A stretch of 64,000 bases of DNA from Zopfochytrium polystomum. Lineage: Eukaryota; Chytridiomycota; Chytridiomycetes; Chytridiales; Chytridiaceae. The notes below the pieces were generated by a model that was given only the letters and a program-made list of their open reading frames with translations, had not been told where the DNA came from and did not search any database. The stretch is from assembly GCA_025765615.1 (NCBI GenBank), contig JAIVFJ010000023.1, positions 248,001-312,000 of the forward strand, given 5' to 3'. Of this stretch, positions 21,168 to 32,372 are shown one piece after another; position 1 is the first letter of the stretch, and every line of letters starts with the position of its first letter. A program made the position numbers and the translations under genes.

Positions 21168-21516
21168 CAAATATTCTATTTATTACTTCTGCCCTTTTTT
21201 TTTTGTTTTTTTTTTTTGGTTTGCAATGTCTCATTCATCAAGTTACAAACAACACTTTTTTTGGAGACAAGGCGGAGTTTGGTCATATTGCGTTCTGGAA
21301 CAAGCGTTCTGGAAACCTCATCTTCCAGAAACATTTATTTGAACTGAACATAAAAGCAAAATAGGTTATTTGACAGACAGAAGTAAAAAAGCTACCATCC
21401 CCGGCAGGACAATAACTCGCTGCGCACGGCACGCGAAAAGGAATTGCCCAGAGGTCCACCTCATCCTCCGTCTATACCTGGGACAAGAAAAGGAACGAGA
21501 GCGAACACAAGGAAGA
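21168..21516. other. Short intergenic region with T-runs
   Basis: The 3' flank of the arrestin gene (T-runs at 21196-21220) and the promoter/5'-UTR of the SURF4 gene. No further feature is seen. Confidence 0.5.
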
Positions 21517-21983
21517 ATGGAAGTGGTAAAGAGGTACACGGCCCAGTTCGAAGAGGTGCTCGAAAAGGCCGGTCGGTATTCGCGCCCGGTGCTGCCGGCC
21601 GTAGCGCGGTTCCTCATGGTCGCGACTTTTCTGGAAGATTCTCTGCGCATATGGTTCGGGGGCATCTTTTGCTGCGCTTTTCTCGTCGTTTGTCAGTTAC
21701 TGACTGACTGTTGTTTCTTGCTTTCTCTCGCGTTATCTCTCTCTCCCTTCCTTTTGGTTCCGTTCGATACATGCCCACCGGCAGCTCGCAGTGGGGAGAC
21801 CAGCGATACTATTTGAGCAAGTACCGAGGTGAGGTGGTCTCATTTGCGAGGGCTGGGAGTGGGGAATGGGGCTGGGGAAGCGAAGAAATGAGGCAAACTG
21901 GGTGATGACGTGGTGTGGTTTGACTGGGTGGCCTTGCCCGATTTCTGTGAAAACTTTCTCTCTGTCACACACACACACACACA

Positions 21984-22014
<31 letters not shown>

Positions 22015-23257
22015 TCTGTCTCTCACTGACTCACTCACACTCGCTCGCTTTCGCTCGCTTAACACAAACTTTCGTCCCATGACACAAAACTTTTGCAAAC
22101 CCCACCACAAAGGATTCCCGCCTTTCGGAGCCGACCTGTTCCTGTCTGCCAACGTGACGACCATGACCGTGTGCTCGGTGCTGTCGATCGTCAAGCGGTA
22201 CCCGTCGTTCGCGGTGGGCGGGCTGTTTGCGGCGGTGACGGCGCAGTCGATCGGGTACGGGCTGATATTCGACCCGTCGTTTTTCCTGCGGACGCTGTCG
22301 GTGTGCGGCGGCCTGCTGATGCTGCTGGCGGACGCGTACGTCAGCACCAGCCGGCGCGGACGCGGCGCGGCCGCCGCCGCGTGCGCGGGTGGCGGGGGTC
22401 TTTGGCCTGCGTCGCGGGCGGCAACGACCCTGTCACTGTCCTTGTCTCCGGTGGCACCGACGGCTTCCGGGGTGGCTTCGGCGGCGGCTGCGTCGGCATC
22501 GTCGTCGTCGTCATCGTCTACGGTGACTGCGCTTCTGGTGGAGTCGAGGGAGGTTGCACGCGCGACGTACCTGCAGCTGGCGGGACGAGTGCTGCTGGTG
22601 CTGCTGTTTGTGGCGTTTGCGTCGAGCGGGGCCGGCGCCGGGGCCGGGGAGGGCAGCAGCAGCATCAGCGGCGGCGGCGGCAGCAGCAACCTGCTTTTGC
22701 AGCTGCTATCGCCGGGGGCGGCCGTGCGTGCAGCGGTGGGGCTGGTGTCGGTGGTTGGGTGCGTCATGGTGGTCGTCGGGTTCAAGGCGCGGTACTCTGC
22801 GTGGGTGCTGATCACGTTCCTGTGCGTCAGCAACGTCGTCCTGAACAACTGGTGGACGCTGCACCAGTTGAGTTTTGTGCATCAAGTTTGTCTGCAAGTT
22901 GGCTGACGCCGACGCCTCTCGACTCAACCCCTTCTGTCTCTGGTGGTCGCATTGCAGCAACCACCCACAGCGCGACTTCCAGAAGTACGACTTTTTTCCA
23001 GAATCTTTCGGTGATGGGCGGCTTCCTGCTGCTTGCAAACCTTGGTCCAGGCACGTAAATTTTCTCATGTCTTTCCATTTGCCACCGCGGCCTCTCTCTC
23101 TGTCTATCTGTCTCTCACGCTGACCCGAAAAAACCTTAAAAAAACAATAATAAAAAAAACAACAATCACACTTCACACCACGAACCGAACGCACACACCA
23201 AACTATGCGCCTGCAAAAGGCGGCATTTCTGTGGACGAGAAGAAGAAAAACTTCTGA
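21517..23257 (+). CDS. SURF4/Erv29-type ER cargo receptor (frameshift in last-but-one exon)
   Basis: Multi-spanning receptor that loads soluble cargo into COPII vesicles in the ER. Exons 21517-21653, 21785-21828, 22113-22866, 22958-23050, 23220-23257. Matches: ARFLMVATFLEDSLRI, QWGDQRYYLSKY, LLMLLADAYV, YLQLAGRVLLVLL, RDFQKYDFF, QNLSVMGGFLLLANLGPGG, ISVDEKKKNF. The end KKNF is a KKxx ER-retrieval signal. About 354 aa; the excess over the usual 270-310 is an Ala/Ser-rich loop after the third membrane segment. The frame does not run through: RDFQKYDFF and QNLSVMGGF sit in different frames, separated by a run of six T (22992-22997) where five would fit. The last intron needs a GC donor (CCAG|GCACGT) to give LGPGGISVDE. 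Intron 2 carries a CA/CT microsatellite. Confidence 0.85.
21968..22022. repeat. (CA)n(CT)n compound microsatellite in SURF4 intron 2
   Basis: About 9 CA units run directly into about 13 CT units and a CT-rich tail. It is intronic, so length variation would not change the protein. Confidence 0.95.
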
Positions 23258-24697
23258 GAGGAAGGGAGGCGAGGTGGCGGAGACGGAGCGGAAGCGAAAA
23301 TAGAGTGACAAGAGAGAGACAGGGAGGGAATTTCCTTCAGCAGCCGCAGCTCCACAAGTCTGAAAAGGTGAAATGAATCGTTTTTCAACAGAAAAGTACA
23401 AGTTTTGGATTGCGGCTATTGTTATGTGGGTGGGGGTGGTCGTGGAACGTGGAAGTGAAGAGAGAAATTTCTCTCGAGTTGCTCGGAGACGGCCCGGCCA
23501 CCAGGCCGGGATGTGGGAAGGGCGGGAGGAAGGAGACCGACGAATGGTTCAAGGTGGGTGGAGGAGGGTATCATAGAGAGACACACCGTTTTGGAGCAGA
23601 CAGGCCTTCTGTCGACCGCGCCTATCTTGGCGATCGGAGCGATGAGTTTGACAGACTGGCATTTTTTTTTTTTTCTCCTTTGGTTTTTTTCCCTTTCTTT
23701 CTCCTTTTCCCAAAAAAAAAAATTCGACGATATGGACCGCGGGCTCCTGATTTGGAAACGAAATTTTAATACAAGTTTTCTTGCCGGCTCTGTCTTCTCC
23801 CTTGCATGGACCACAAAACGGGAAATGAATGATCCGTCCGTCCGAGGTTGGTGGTGGTGGCGCGAGGGTCGGCGGCTTCCCTCGGCTTGACCCTCTGTTT
23901 GCTATTTTGTTGTCTTCTTTTTTTGCTTTGTGTGGAAAAAAGGCGATAATTATTGCATTCGATCGAACAAACAAACCAAAATCCGGTCAGGCCGACAGAC
24001 TGGCAGACAGAAAACGACTGCTTTCCAACGACAAGGAAAGTTTGCTCGAAAGGGAGGTAGACAGGAGCAGAGGGGCAGATTGGGCGACAGAGAGGCAAGA
24101 GAGTGGAGTAGTGAGAGCAGGAGAGAAACTGAGAGAGAGAGAGAGAGAGAGATATGGAGAGACAGAGCGACAGATAGTGCCCCCGTTGACATCCCCCCCA
24201 CACACCAAGTTACTTGGCTCCACCAAGAAGAAGTTCCCGCCTTTACTCAACACCCCCCTCCACACACACACGAGCTCGCACGCACGCACGCTCGCTCGCT
24301 CTCCCTCTTTCGCTCTGTCTGGACTCTATCTATCTATCTATCTATCTCTCTGCCTCTCCCTCATTTTTCATGCATATTCCCGGCCGGGTGGGGTAGGAAG
24401 GAAAGAAAGAAAAGCAACGAGCGTTCCGCCTCCGACGCCGCACCTCCTCCTCCTCCTCCTCCTCCCAACACCCATCCCCGTCCTCGCTCGCTCGCTCACT
24501 CACCCACTCACGCTCGTGCTGAATTGGTCTGGTGGCTACACGATACGTGGTTCACGGCCTGCCCTCGTTTTTCGAAAGAAAAACAGCACCATTCGGCTCC
24601 CATTCCACCGACTGCCCGATCACTCACGCGTTTGTCGTCAACCTTTTCCGCGCTTGCTCCGCCCCCCTCCTCCTATTCATCTGATCGACTGCAAAGT
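23258..24697. other. 1.4-kb intergenic region rich in simple sequence
   Basis: The promoter side of the second arrestin-like gene. It holds T- and A-runs (23661-23730), GA repeats (24131-24155), CA/CGCT repeats (24260-24300), TATC repeats (24327-24346) and CTC repeats (24440-24465). Long frames crossing it (for example 23930-24697 on +) are simple-sequence translations rich in His, Arg and Pro, and I regard them as non-coding. Confidence 0.5.
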
Positions 24698-27600
24698 ATG
24701 CAGCCACAGAACGTCGCCGTCGCGGATTCGAGCGGCAAGCTGGCTCGGCGGCCCTCTCTAGTGATTTTTGCTGGCAGCCCGGAGACGGCAATCCTCCTTC
24801 CGGCCATCAACAATCCGTCCCCAACAGACGCCCTCATGGAGATGACGGCGGGGGGAGCCTACAAAGTTACGGTTGGCATCATCATCCCTTCGTCTTTGTC
24901 AACCGCCGCGATGTCGGCTTCGCCGCCGTCTTCTCGGACCAGTGCTGTCGTCGACCAAACTTCTGGGGACTCCGCTACTGGTGGCGCCGTTGTTTGCAAG
25001 CGGCTAAGTGTCCAATTGAAGGTGTACCAAGTGTCTCGGAAGCAAGGCCCCATGGTAATTGGCATTCCTCCCTCCTATCTGTTTGTTTGTGTGAGAGGTG
25101 GTATGTTGGCATTGAGAATCACTGCATCGGCACCAATGTTGCGAGAGTGGTGCCACCGCCAGCCTCCTCCACTAATCACTTGTTTCAGCCCGCCATGACG
25201 AGCACCAGCACCCACACTGGCAGCGCCAGCGCCATTCCCAAGTTCCCACGCTCGTCCAGTTCCCCAAATTTTAGCCTTCACTACCAACGCGGCCACAGTT
25301 TCAGCACCACCTCCCTTCCTTCCTTGCCATTTCGTCCCGGTCAGTCCTCTTCCCAATTGGAAACTCTGGGCCAACGGCGGCCGCCGTCCGTCGTTTCCTC
25401 ATTATCCATGCCGGAAACACGCGATGTGAAGGAGAGAATAATTGAACTACAAAGTATCGAGCACCTTCTGTGGGAGGACGAGAAAACAATGAGCCCCGGG
25501 AGGTAGGACCCGATCAAAGGTTAATGTTCGAACTGATTGCATGCTTTTCCCAGTTACGAGACAACGTTTACTTTCTTCGTTCCCTCCAACGTGCCACCCA
25601 GCTACTCATCGCCAGTCGCCCAGTAAGGCCAAGATGCAGCATGCTCAATGGACACTGACACAGTGATGTCAATATAGGGGCCGAGACATCTTTCATGTTC
25701 TTTCTGCAGTGCTTGAAGTTGAAGGGCAACCCAGACCTATCAAGGTCCAGCGCCGCATTTCCGTTCGACAGTGCTCCTGGTCGATTCCGCCGCATTTGCT
25801 GTCGAAGGCATCAGTTCGGACCATTCGTATGGGTAAGACGGAGATATGGCGAGAATGAGTCTTGACCCGATTACCATAGACGATGTGCGAGCTGTTGTGT
25901 CAGTGACTCCTCAAGTTTCCATGGATGAAGAGATTTTAGTTTCACTCAATCTCTCGAGTGCTCGAAGTGATCTGAACTTGCGGTTCAAGTCACTCCAAGC
26001 CTTCCTGATGGAAAAGCATGTAACTCGGTAAATTCTATGTGAATGTTTCGCGGTTGGCCCAGCCACTCATATATGCACTTGCACTGCACAGATCAAAGTC
26101 ATTTGAAGAGGAAGTCGAGGTTCAAGTCTCACCAACACTCAACTACGAGCCACGGCGTCGAATGATTCGCCCAAACTTCGAAATCCCAAACTCTCGGTCG
26201 TCTTCACCCGGCGACAGCGACGGGTCAGACTCGAGTTCGCCTTTTGATTCTGATACGGTTCAATTCCGATTCCGACCTTTAGAATATAGCGGGCACGACG
26301 CCGAATCGGCAGACTTCGTCCACCAAGCACCGACTCCAAACGTCCACATCCCTCGTTTCGCATCAGTCACCCACTTTGTCCGAGTTACTCTCCGATACAG
26401 TCGTCAGTACAAAACAGGGGGAAGTGCTCAGTCCAGCTCGAACGCAGTCTCTAGATCGGAGATAGAATCCATACATGATGTTCCAGTAATTCTCATTGCT
26501 CCGCCGTCGCCTTTATGGACGCCAATGGAGATTGCCCTCAGCGGGAAAATGAAACCAGAAAGGACAACTGCGGGCCAACCTCGACAAACGGAGAGACATC
26601 CGAGAACGCCCCCAACCATGCGGTTGTGGGGACGTCTCGAGAGCTTAGACTCGGCAAGCGGTCGCCTGCGCAGGTCGAACTCGAGCAGGTCGAAAAGTAG
26701 GCGGACACCCAAGCTTGTTCCCAACGATGACGCAGTGTCTATTTTGAGCACAGCCAGCTCATTGAACTTGGGCTTTGAAGTGAACGAAAAGTCTTTGCTC
26801 ACTTACGCGTTAAAAGCCACACACTCCCAGAACCCTTTTTCTCCGCGTAGTGAGTCGTCGAAATCGCCTTTGGCGAGTGCGCCCCCTTCGCCCCTGCCAG
26901 GACGGTTTAATTCAGCGCCCAGTCCAAGCCGCAGTCAAAGACTTCCCACCACTGGTGATGATGGACGCGTTGATTCAGCATTGTTGTCCGTCGAATCTGG
27001 AAAAGCGCCAAGTCGCTCACTGGATTTATCGAAAGTCACTGGGAATCTCGTACCCAGTCCAGCCCGGCCTCATAGAAGGTCCCCCCTTGGGAGACCAACT
27101 TCGGAGGACGTGAGCCAGACAGCAGATGTCGTCTCAAAGAGTCTGAGTGAGCAGAAAGCTGTTTCGCAAGCCGGCGCGAATAAGCAAGTCGCGCCTATAA
27201 ACGGCGAATATCATGACGGGAACCACGGCTCTGGGATCCATGTTTTCTCACCAAGGACATCGCCTGCGGATTCTCCTGCTACAAACAACGCGATTAGTGC
27301 CCATCCGTACCACCCTGCGAAAACTTCTCTTGAAAGCTATGCGTCAGACGAAACCGCAGTATCCCCTCTTCCTCATGCGACTTTCATTCCCGTCGAAACC
27401 TCAAAGAGCAAGACAGAACAAGAAATTCCTACACCGTCTGCCCTGATCGGCGGATTTGAGGGATTTCCTTCTGGAACCAAACCACGGGCAGTGTCCTTGT
27501 CGACTGCAACCCTCTCTTCGGCGCATCCTGCAAGGCTTCCCATTCACAGTATTCTCTCAGCCGGTCCTATCCCGTCTTTTGGTTCGGCTGGCATAAGTGC

Positions 27601-27856
27601 AAACCCCATTCCACCTGACTTGAGCGGCAAATCCCAAAGTCTGGAGGCGAGCACAGCGCTGCCTCCTTCGCCTTCGCTGTCGATTGAGCACAACCCGCCC
27701 GCAAAAAGTCCCACGGTGGCCGCTGCCGCCGCGTCGACCAACCGAGACACTGTGCCATCGACACCCGCTTCAGAAACGGCGCCAAACGATCGAGGTGGAA
27801 GCTGGACGTGGCTGAAGCGGGGTCTCTCGCTGCGGATAGGCAAGAAGAAAGTCTAG
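24698..27856 (+). CDS. Second arrestin-like protein
   Basis: Six exons: 24698-25054, 25189-25502, 25554-25622, 25678-25832, 25880-26027, 26092-27856. The sum is 2808 nt, 935 aa, all phases consistent. The arrestin N-domain signature spans exons 2-4: IIELQSIEHLLWEDEKTMSP, then SYETTFTFFVPSNVPPSYSS, then FHVLSAVLEVEGQPRPIKV. The C-domain follows in exons 5-6: DDVRAVVSVTPQVSMDEEI, VSLNLSSARSDLNLRF, PRFASVTHFVRVTLRYS and DVPVILIAPP. Residues about 470-935 are Ser/Pro-rich and disordered, ending SWTWLKRGLSLRIGKKKV. No separate PPxY is visible outside PPSY in the fold, unlike the arrestin at 18445. A transporter-endocytosis adaptor role is inferred from the family only. The first exon is less conserved, and its start is the first ATG of that frame after the simple-sequence region. 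Confidence 0.72.
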
Positions 27857-28790
27857 TGGCTGTGGCTGTGGGCAAGTTTGTCCGAAGAAAGTCTGCCCCC
27901 GCATCCCCCTCCTCCCTTCGACATTTCGAGCTTCTATCAAACATTGAATCGACCCCATCTCACCGCATGACGGCGTTCGCCTCTTCTTCACAATGTCCAT
28001 GCAATGAGCGAGCGAGATCGCTTTTCTAGATCGTTCTATTGCGATGGGACGCCCTCATAGACTCGGATAGTCGGTGTTAAAAATGTGAGCGTATTAAGGC
28101 CACGTCTCTCCTCCTCTTTCTTCTTTAAGCCTGGCAACCGTGCTGGCCCGCTACGCCGTTTCACTCACGACATATTAACCAGTTCCACACCTCTATTGAG
28201 TTCTCTTCCTTGTCCTGGCTTCATTCCTTTTTTTTTTTTTTTTTTTTTTTTGACAGTCATCATATTATCACAAAGTTTGGGCGATGTTGTCACGCTCGTC
28301 TTGTTTACAGCACCGATATTCCCACTTTTCGTTTGCAGTACGCGTTGTTTGTCCTGTATTTTTTTTTTTCGTCTTTGTCGTTTGCGCCTGTCCTTTTTTT
28401 CATTCGCCTCGCGTCCATCTGCTCTTCCTTAAACTTTTCTTGTGCTGCTTTCGGTTCTCCGCATTGGTTTGTTTCCGCTCCTGCCCGTTGCGATTCATCG
28501 CTTCCACGCCTCCCTCGGGAGGGATACATCCTGAGACGTTAAACAACGAGGCTGCGTATTATCTGATCTTAAACTTTTGCGAGAGCTTTTTGCTAAATAA
28601 CCACTTCAAAGTAGGAGGTATCTCTACAACGAGATCACAAAGGTGAAGTCTGGCGGTTTGCGCAACTTAATCACTTATAAATCGGAGTTCCTGAAAGGTC
28701 TTCCTGATAAAGAAAAGCAACCTTTTCCAAATGCTTCTGAAAATCCTATGCCTTGCAGTAGGCCCCTTGAACCTATTGAAGACAAACAAA

Positions 28791-29018
28791 ATGATGCCCT
28801 CGGCTGCCGCAGCGCAAATGTTAGTCAAGGAGTGGCTGTCGGCAGCGGGTTCACCCCTAATGCCAAGGAGCGCACCACGCATCGCTACAACACTCTCCCT
28901 GGCCACCACCGTCCTTGCGGCTGTTGGATGGATGGCATCGAAATTGGCCGCCGCTGAGGATCTGGCGCTATTTCTTGTTCCTCTCCCGCCCCCTCCCGCT
29001 CCTCCCGCACCCTCGTAG
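28791..29018 (+). CDS. Possible small membrane protein (75 aa), unrecognised
   Basis: The frame starts with two consecutive ATGs and encodes an Ala/Met-rich N-terminus, one hydrophobic segment (ATTLSLATTVLAAVGWMAS) and a Pro-rich end. The composition resembles small mitochondrial inner-membrane proteins, but I recognise no family. It could equally be chance in intergenic DNA, or one exon of a longer gene. Confidence 0.22.
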   Translation: MMPSAAAAQMLVKEWLSAAGSPLMPRSAPRIATTLSLATTVLAAVGWMASKLAAAEDLALFLVPLPPPPAPPAPS

Positions 29019-29596
29019 TGGTGATCTGCTCAAATCTGTTGTGCGTTTCAGACTTGATCTACTGGAGCGTGCCGCCATGTTTGTTCGCTTTCTTCCTGCG
29101 GCTCCACTAGAGCGATACTCTTTGTTCTTCCCATCTTGGCCGTGTCCGCGCCATCGCTGGCTACTGCCAGGGACAGCGTCCTCCTCTGACCGCTGTTTGT
29201 CTTGGTTCAGTCGGTCTAAGGGGTCAACGAATAAGCGCTCCGCGCTCCCATTTATTGATACTTAGTGGCGTCAAAGAAATATGCGTGGGATGACTCCGCC
29301 TCCCACGACTTCCGGATCCGCCTCCCCAGCCTCCCCAGCCTCAGCCCACCCAGCCCCGCCCGCACCTTCAGCCAGCTAGACTCGACAAAGCACTACTAGT
29401 CGTGCCTCCTCAACCTGATCGTGAGGTTGCCCAGGTGGTGCCACCCAACAAAAAAAATAAAGGTGTTGAAGGGTCGCATGACCTTTCTTTCCTCGGCAGA
29501 AGAGCGAGCGAGTTCCGACCCGGCCGGCCGCCGAGCGAATCAACGAACGAATGAAATGCTCTGCGGCCGCTCGCTTCACAAGACTGATGATAATAA

Positions 29597-29608
29597 CCAG
29601 CAGCAGCA

Positions 29609-29650
<42 letters not shown>
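29597..29650. repeat. (CAG)n trinucleotide repeat
   Basis: About 17 CAG units with one GAG interruption, ending in CAGTAG, 43 bp before the start codon of the kinase fusion gene. It is most likely 5'-UTR; in one frame it is a poly-Gln run that stops before the gene starts. Confidence 0.95.
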
Positions 29651-29652
<2 letters not shown>

Positions 29653-29692
29653 GATTGATTAATTTGATCGATCCCATTGATTGAACGATTCG

Positions 29693-32372
29693 ATGGCGAC
29701 GCCTCCCGGAAGCGACAAAGGCCGCGAACAACAACGAGGACTCGAGCTGGACGGCCAGCAGACCAGTGCCGCAGTGCCGGCCCGCCTGGCCGTCGACCCC
29801 GTGGCGCTGCGCGACTTTCTCGCAGACGCCGGGGTGCCCGGATACTCCCGCGCCACCACCGCCACCGCCGCGGTCCTTCCCGACATCCGCAAGTTCAGCA
29901 CCGGTCAGTCCAACCCCACCTACCTCGTCGACGGCGCGCTGGTCCTCCGCTCGCAGCCGCCGTCAAAGCCGCCGTCGCCGTCGGCGGCGCCCGCCGAGGC
30001 ATCGCCGTCGTCCGCCCATCGGCTCGACAGGGAGTTCGCCGTCCTCCAGGCCCTGCACAAGTCCGGTTTCCCTGCCCCAAAGCCGATCGCCTTTTGCGCC
30101 GACCGCGCCGTGCTGGGCGGACAGTTTTACGTGATGGAGTTTGTGAGGGGCCGCATCTTGAAAAAGGGCCCGGAAATTGGAGATGCCTTCACGCCGAGGG
30201 AGAGGAGACTGCTGTATGAATCGGTCGTGGAGCTACTGGTCAAGCTGCACGAGATCGACTGGCGCGCTGTCGGGCTGCACGATTATGGACAGGTATGTTT
30301 GAGATCGATGCTGCCTCCCAGCTATCGCGTTTACACCTGGAGTCAAGAACCAAAACAATCTGACATTTGCGTTTCTTCTACCGCTTCGCGACTTTCCAGT
30401 GCGGGGACATGTACGGCCGTCAGCTGGTGTCGCTCACGGCGGTCTCGGAGAAGCAGGAGGCCGTTTCTCCCCTCGTGCCGAGGCTGCCCAACCGAGAGAA
30501 GACAGCGCACGAACTGCGCCACCGAATGCCCGACGACGCCGTCTCCCTCATTCACGGCGACTGGAAGTGGGACAACTTCCTCATCCACCCGACCGAGCCC
30601 CGCGTGGTGGCCGTGCTGGACTGGGAGCTATCCACGATCGGGCATCCGATCTCGGACCTTGCCTACTTTTGCGGAACGACGTTCTACCCGCCGTTTTTCC
30701 CCTCGGTCCGCGACGACATCACCTCGATGCCCGGGTTCCGCGAAAGCGGAATCCCTTCCAGCGATAAGGTCGTCGACATGTACTGCCGCTTGAGCGGTCG
30801 CCCGCACCCGCGCGAAGACTGGCACTTTCACATGGCCTTTTACTACTGGAAGTCGGCCATCATATCGCAGGGCATTGGCGCGCGGTTCCATGCTGGCCGC
30901 GCGAGCTCGCCGCTGGCGCAGACGTACGCGGACATGGCTCCCGTGATCGACGCCGAAGCGGCCTCGCAGGTCGCGCAACTGGTCGCGCAGCAGACGCGCG
31001 CGGACGGCGGCGGCGGCGGCGGGGTGCTCCCCGTGGTCGTCGGGCCGAACCTGCAGCTCCGCGACGACTACACGCACTCAGCGCGCGGCGAGCCGCAAAA
31101 CTTTAACGAGTCCGTCTACTGCAACTTCCACACGGCCGACGGCCGGCTCGGCGGCTTTGTGCGCATCGGCAACCGAGTGCACGAGGGCTACGCCGAGGTC
31201 ACGGTCGCCGCGTTCGACGCCGAGTCCGCCGAGTCCGACGGCGCGGCCTACTTTTACTTTGGCCGGCTGCCCATCGCGAGCAACAACGGGTGGGCGTGCA
31301 CGGTCCCCGACGACCCCGCCGCCGCCGCGGGCGAGGCCGGGATCGCGCGCTTCTCGGTCGTGCGGCCCATGCGGCGGGTGCGCGTCGAGTTCCGCGGCGT
31401 GCTCAGCAGGCTCAAGAAGCCGTGGCTGCTGCGCGACCCGGCGCGGCTGTTCCGCGAGCAACGCGGCGAGGTCGAAAAGGCTCGCGCCGACATCCGCATC
31501 GAGTTTGTCGGCTGCGGGCCCGTGTACGGTCACGCGGCGGCGGCGACGGCGGCCGGCGCCAAAGGCGGCAGGGGCGACCCGGCCGCGCCGGGGGACAACT
31601 TTGCGAGAAACCACTTTGAGCAGCACGGCGCCGTGGACGCGGCCGCGTCGTTCTTCAAGGTTTACCCCATCGCGTCGGGGAAACGGAGCGAAAAGACGAT
31701 TGTCGTGGATGGAAACGGACTGCGCGATCATTCTTGGGTTCGTTAGGCCCGTCATGTTTGTTGCCCTCTCTAACCGAGGACCATCCAAAACCACGCACAC
31801 ACACACCCCAAAAAAAAAAAAAAAAAAAAAAAAAGGGCCCGCGCTACTGGCAAGCCATCAGCAGCTACCGTTGGATCACCTGCAACCTCGGCAGCGCGGC
31901 CGGATTCGTCCTGGCGCTCGTCGGCGGCCTCGACCCCGTCATGACGTTCCACCTGGGGCCATGCGACGTGGTCTTTCTGAATCAGTGCGCCGTCGCGACG
32001 CGGTACTGCGACGAGACGGAGCGCGCCGCGCCGCCCGGCGCGCCAACGTTTGCCGGCCTCGACAGACCGCGCCCCTTGTCGTCGTCGTCGTCGTCGGCGC
32101 CGGCCGCGTGGCAGCGGCACTGCGAGCTTGTCGTGACGGCCGGCGGCGGCGACGGTGACCCGGCCGGCGTGCACGTGGTTGTGTCGGGGGAGGTGCTCGG
32201 GTTCCTGCCGATGCGGAACCGCCGCAACGGCGAGGTGACGTGCCTCGGGGAAGGGTTTACTCGGTACACGGTGGTGAGCGCCAAGGGGCTGAGGGGAGTC
32301 AGCGCCGGAATGGTCGGGTACGGATTCAGCGAGTATTTAGACCAGCTGGGAGGCGCCGGACCAAAGATCTAA
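29693..32372 (+). CDS. ACAD10/11-type APH kinase domain fused to a DUF7064-like domain
   Basis: Three exons: 29693-30292, 30400-31737, 31836-32372; 2475 nt, 824 aa. Residues about 20-430 form an aminoglycoside-phosphotransferase-like fold as in the N-terminal kinase part of ACAD10/11: [41 protein letters not shown], the catalytic loop [15 protein letters not shown], the metal motif [11 protein letters not shown], and DLAYF. The ACAD10/11 relatives phosphorylate 4-hydroxy-acyl-CoAs in fatty-acid breakdown; the substrate here is inference. No acyl-CoA dehydrogenase follows. Instead residues about 450-824 resemble a lipocalin/AttH-like (DUF7064-type) domain: [31 protein letters not shown] and, across intron 2, GLRDHSW-GPRYWQ. 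Intron 2 ends in 24 A directly before the acceptor AG. The (CAG)n repeat lies just upstream. Confidence 0.8.
31811..31834. repeat. A24 homopolymer at intron 3' end
   Basis: A run of 24 A follows CACACACCCC and directly abuts the acceptor G of intron 2 of the kinase fusion gene. Acceptors are normally preceded by pyrimidines. Confidence 0.9.

Larger units (their letters stand above)
27857..29692. other. 1.8-kb intergenic region
   Basis: A run of about 22 T lies at 28229-28251. One small open frame with a hydrophobic stretch (28791-29018) is listed separately with low confidence. The CAG repeat at the 3' end is listed separately. Nothing else with family resemblance is seen on either strand. 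Confidence 0.45.

Noticed and set aside
23930..24697. Upstream extension of the second arrestin-like gene
   Set aside because: It translates GA, CA and TATC simple sequence; the conserved part starts after the ATG at 24698.
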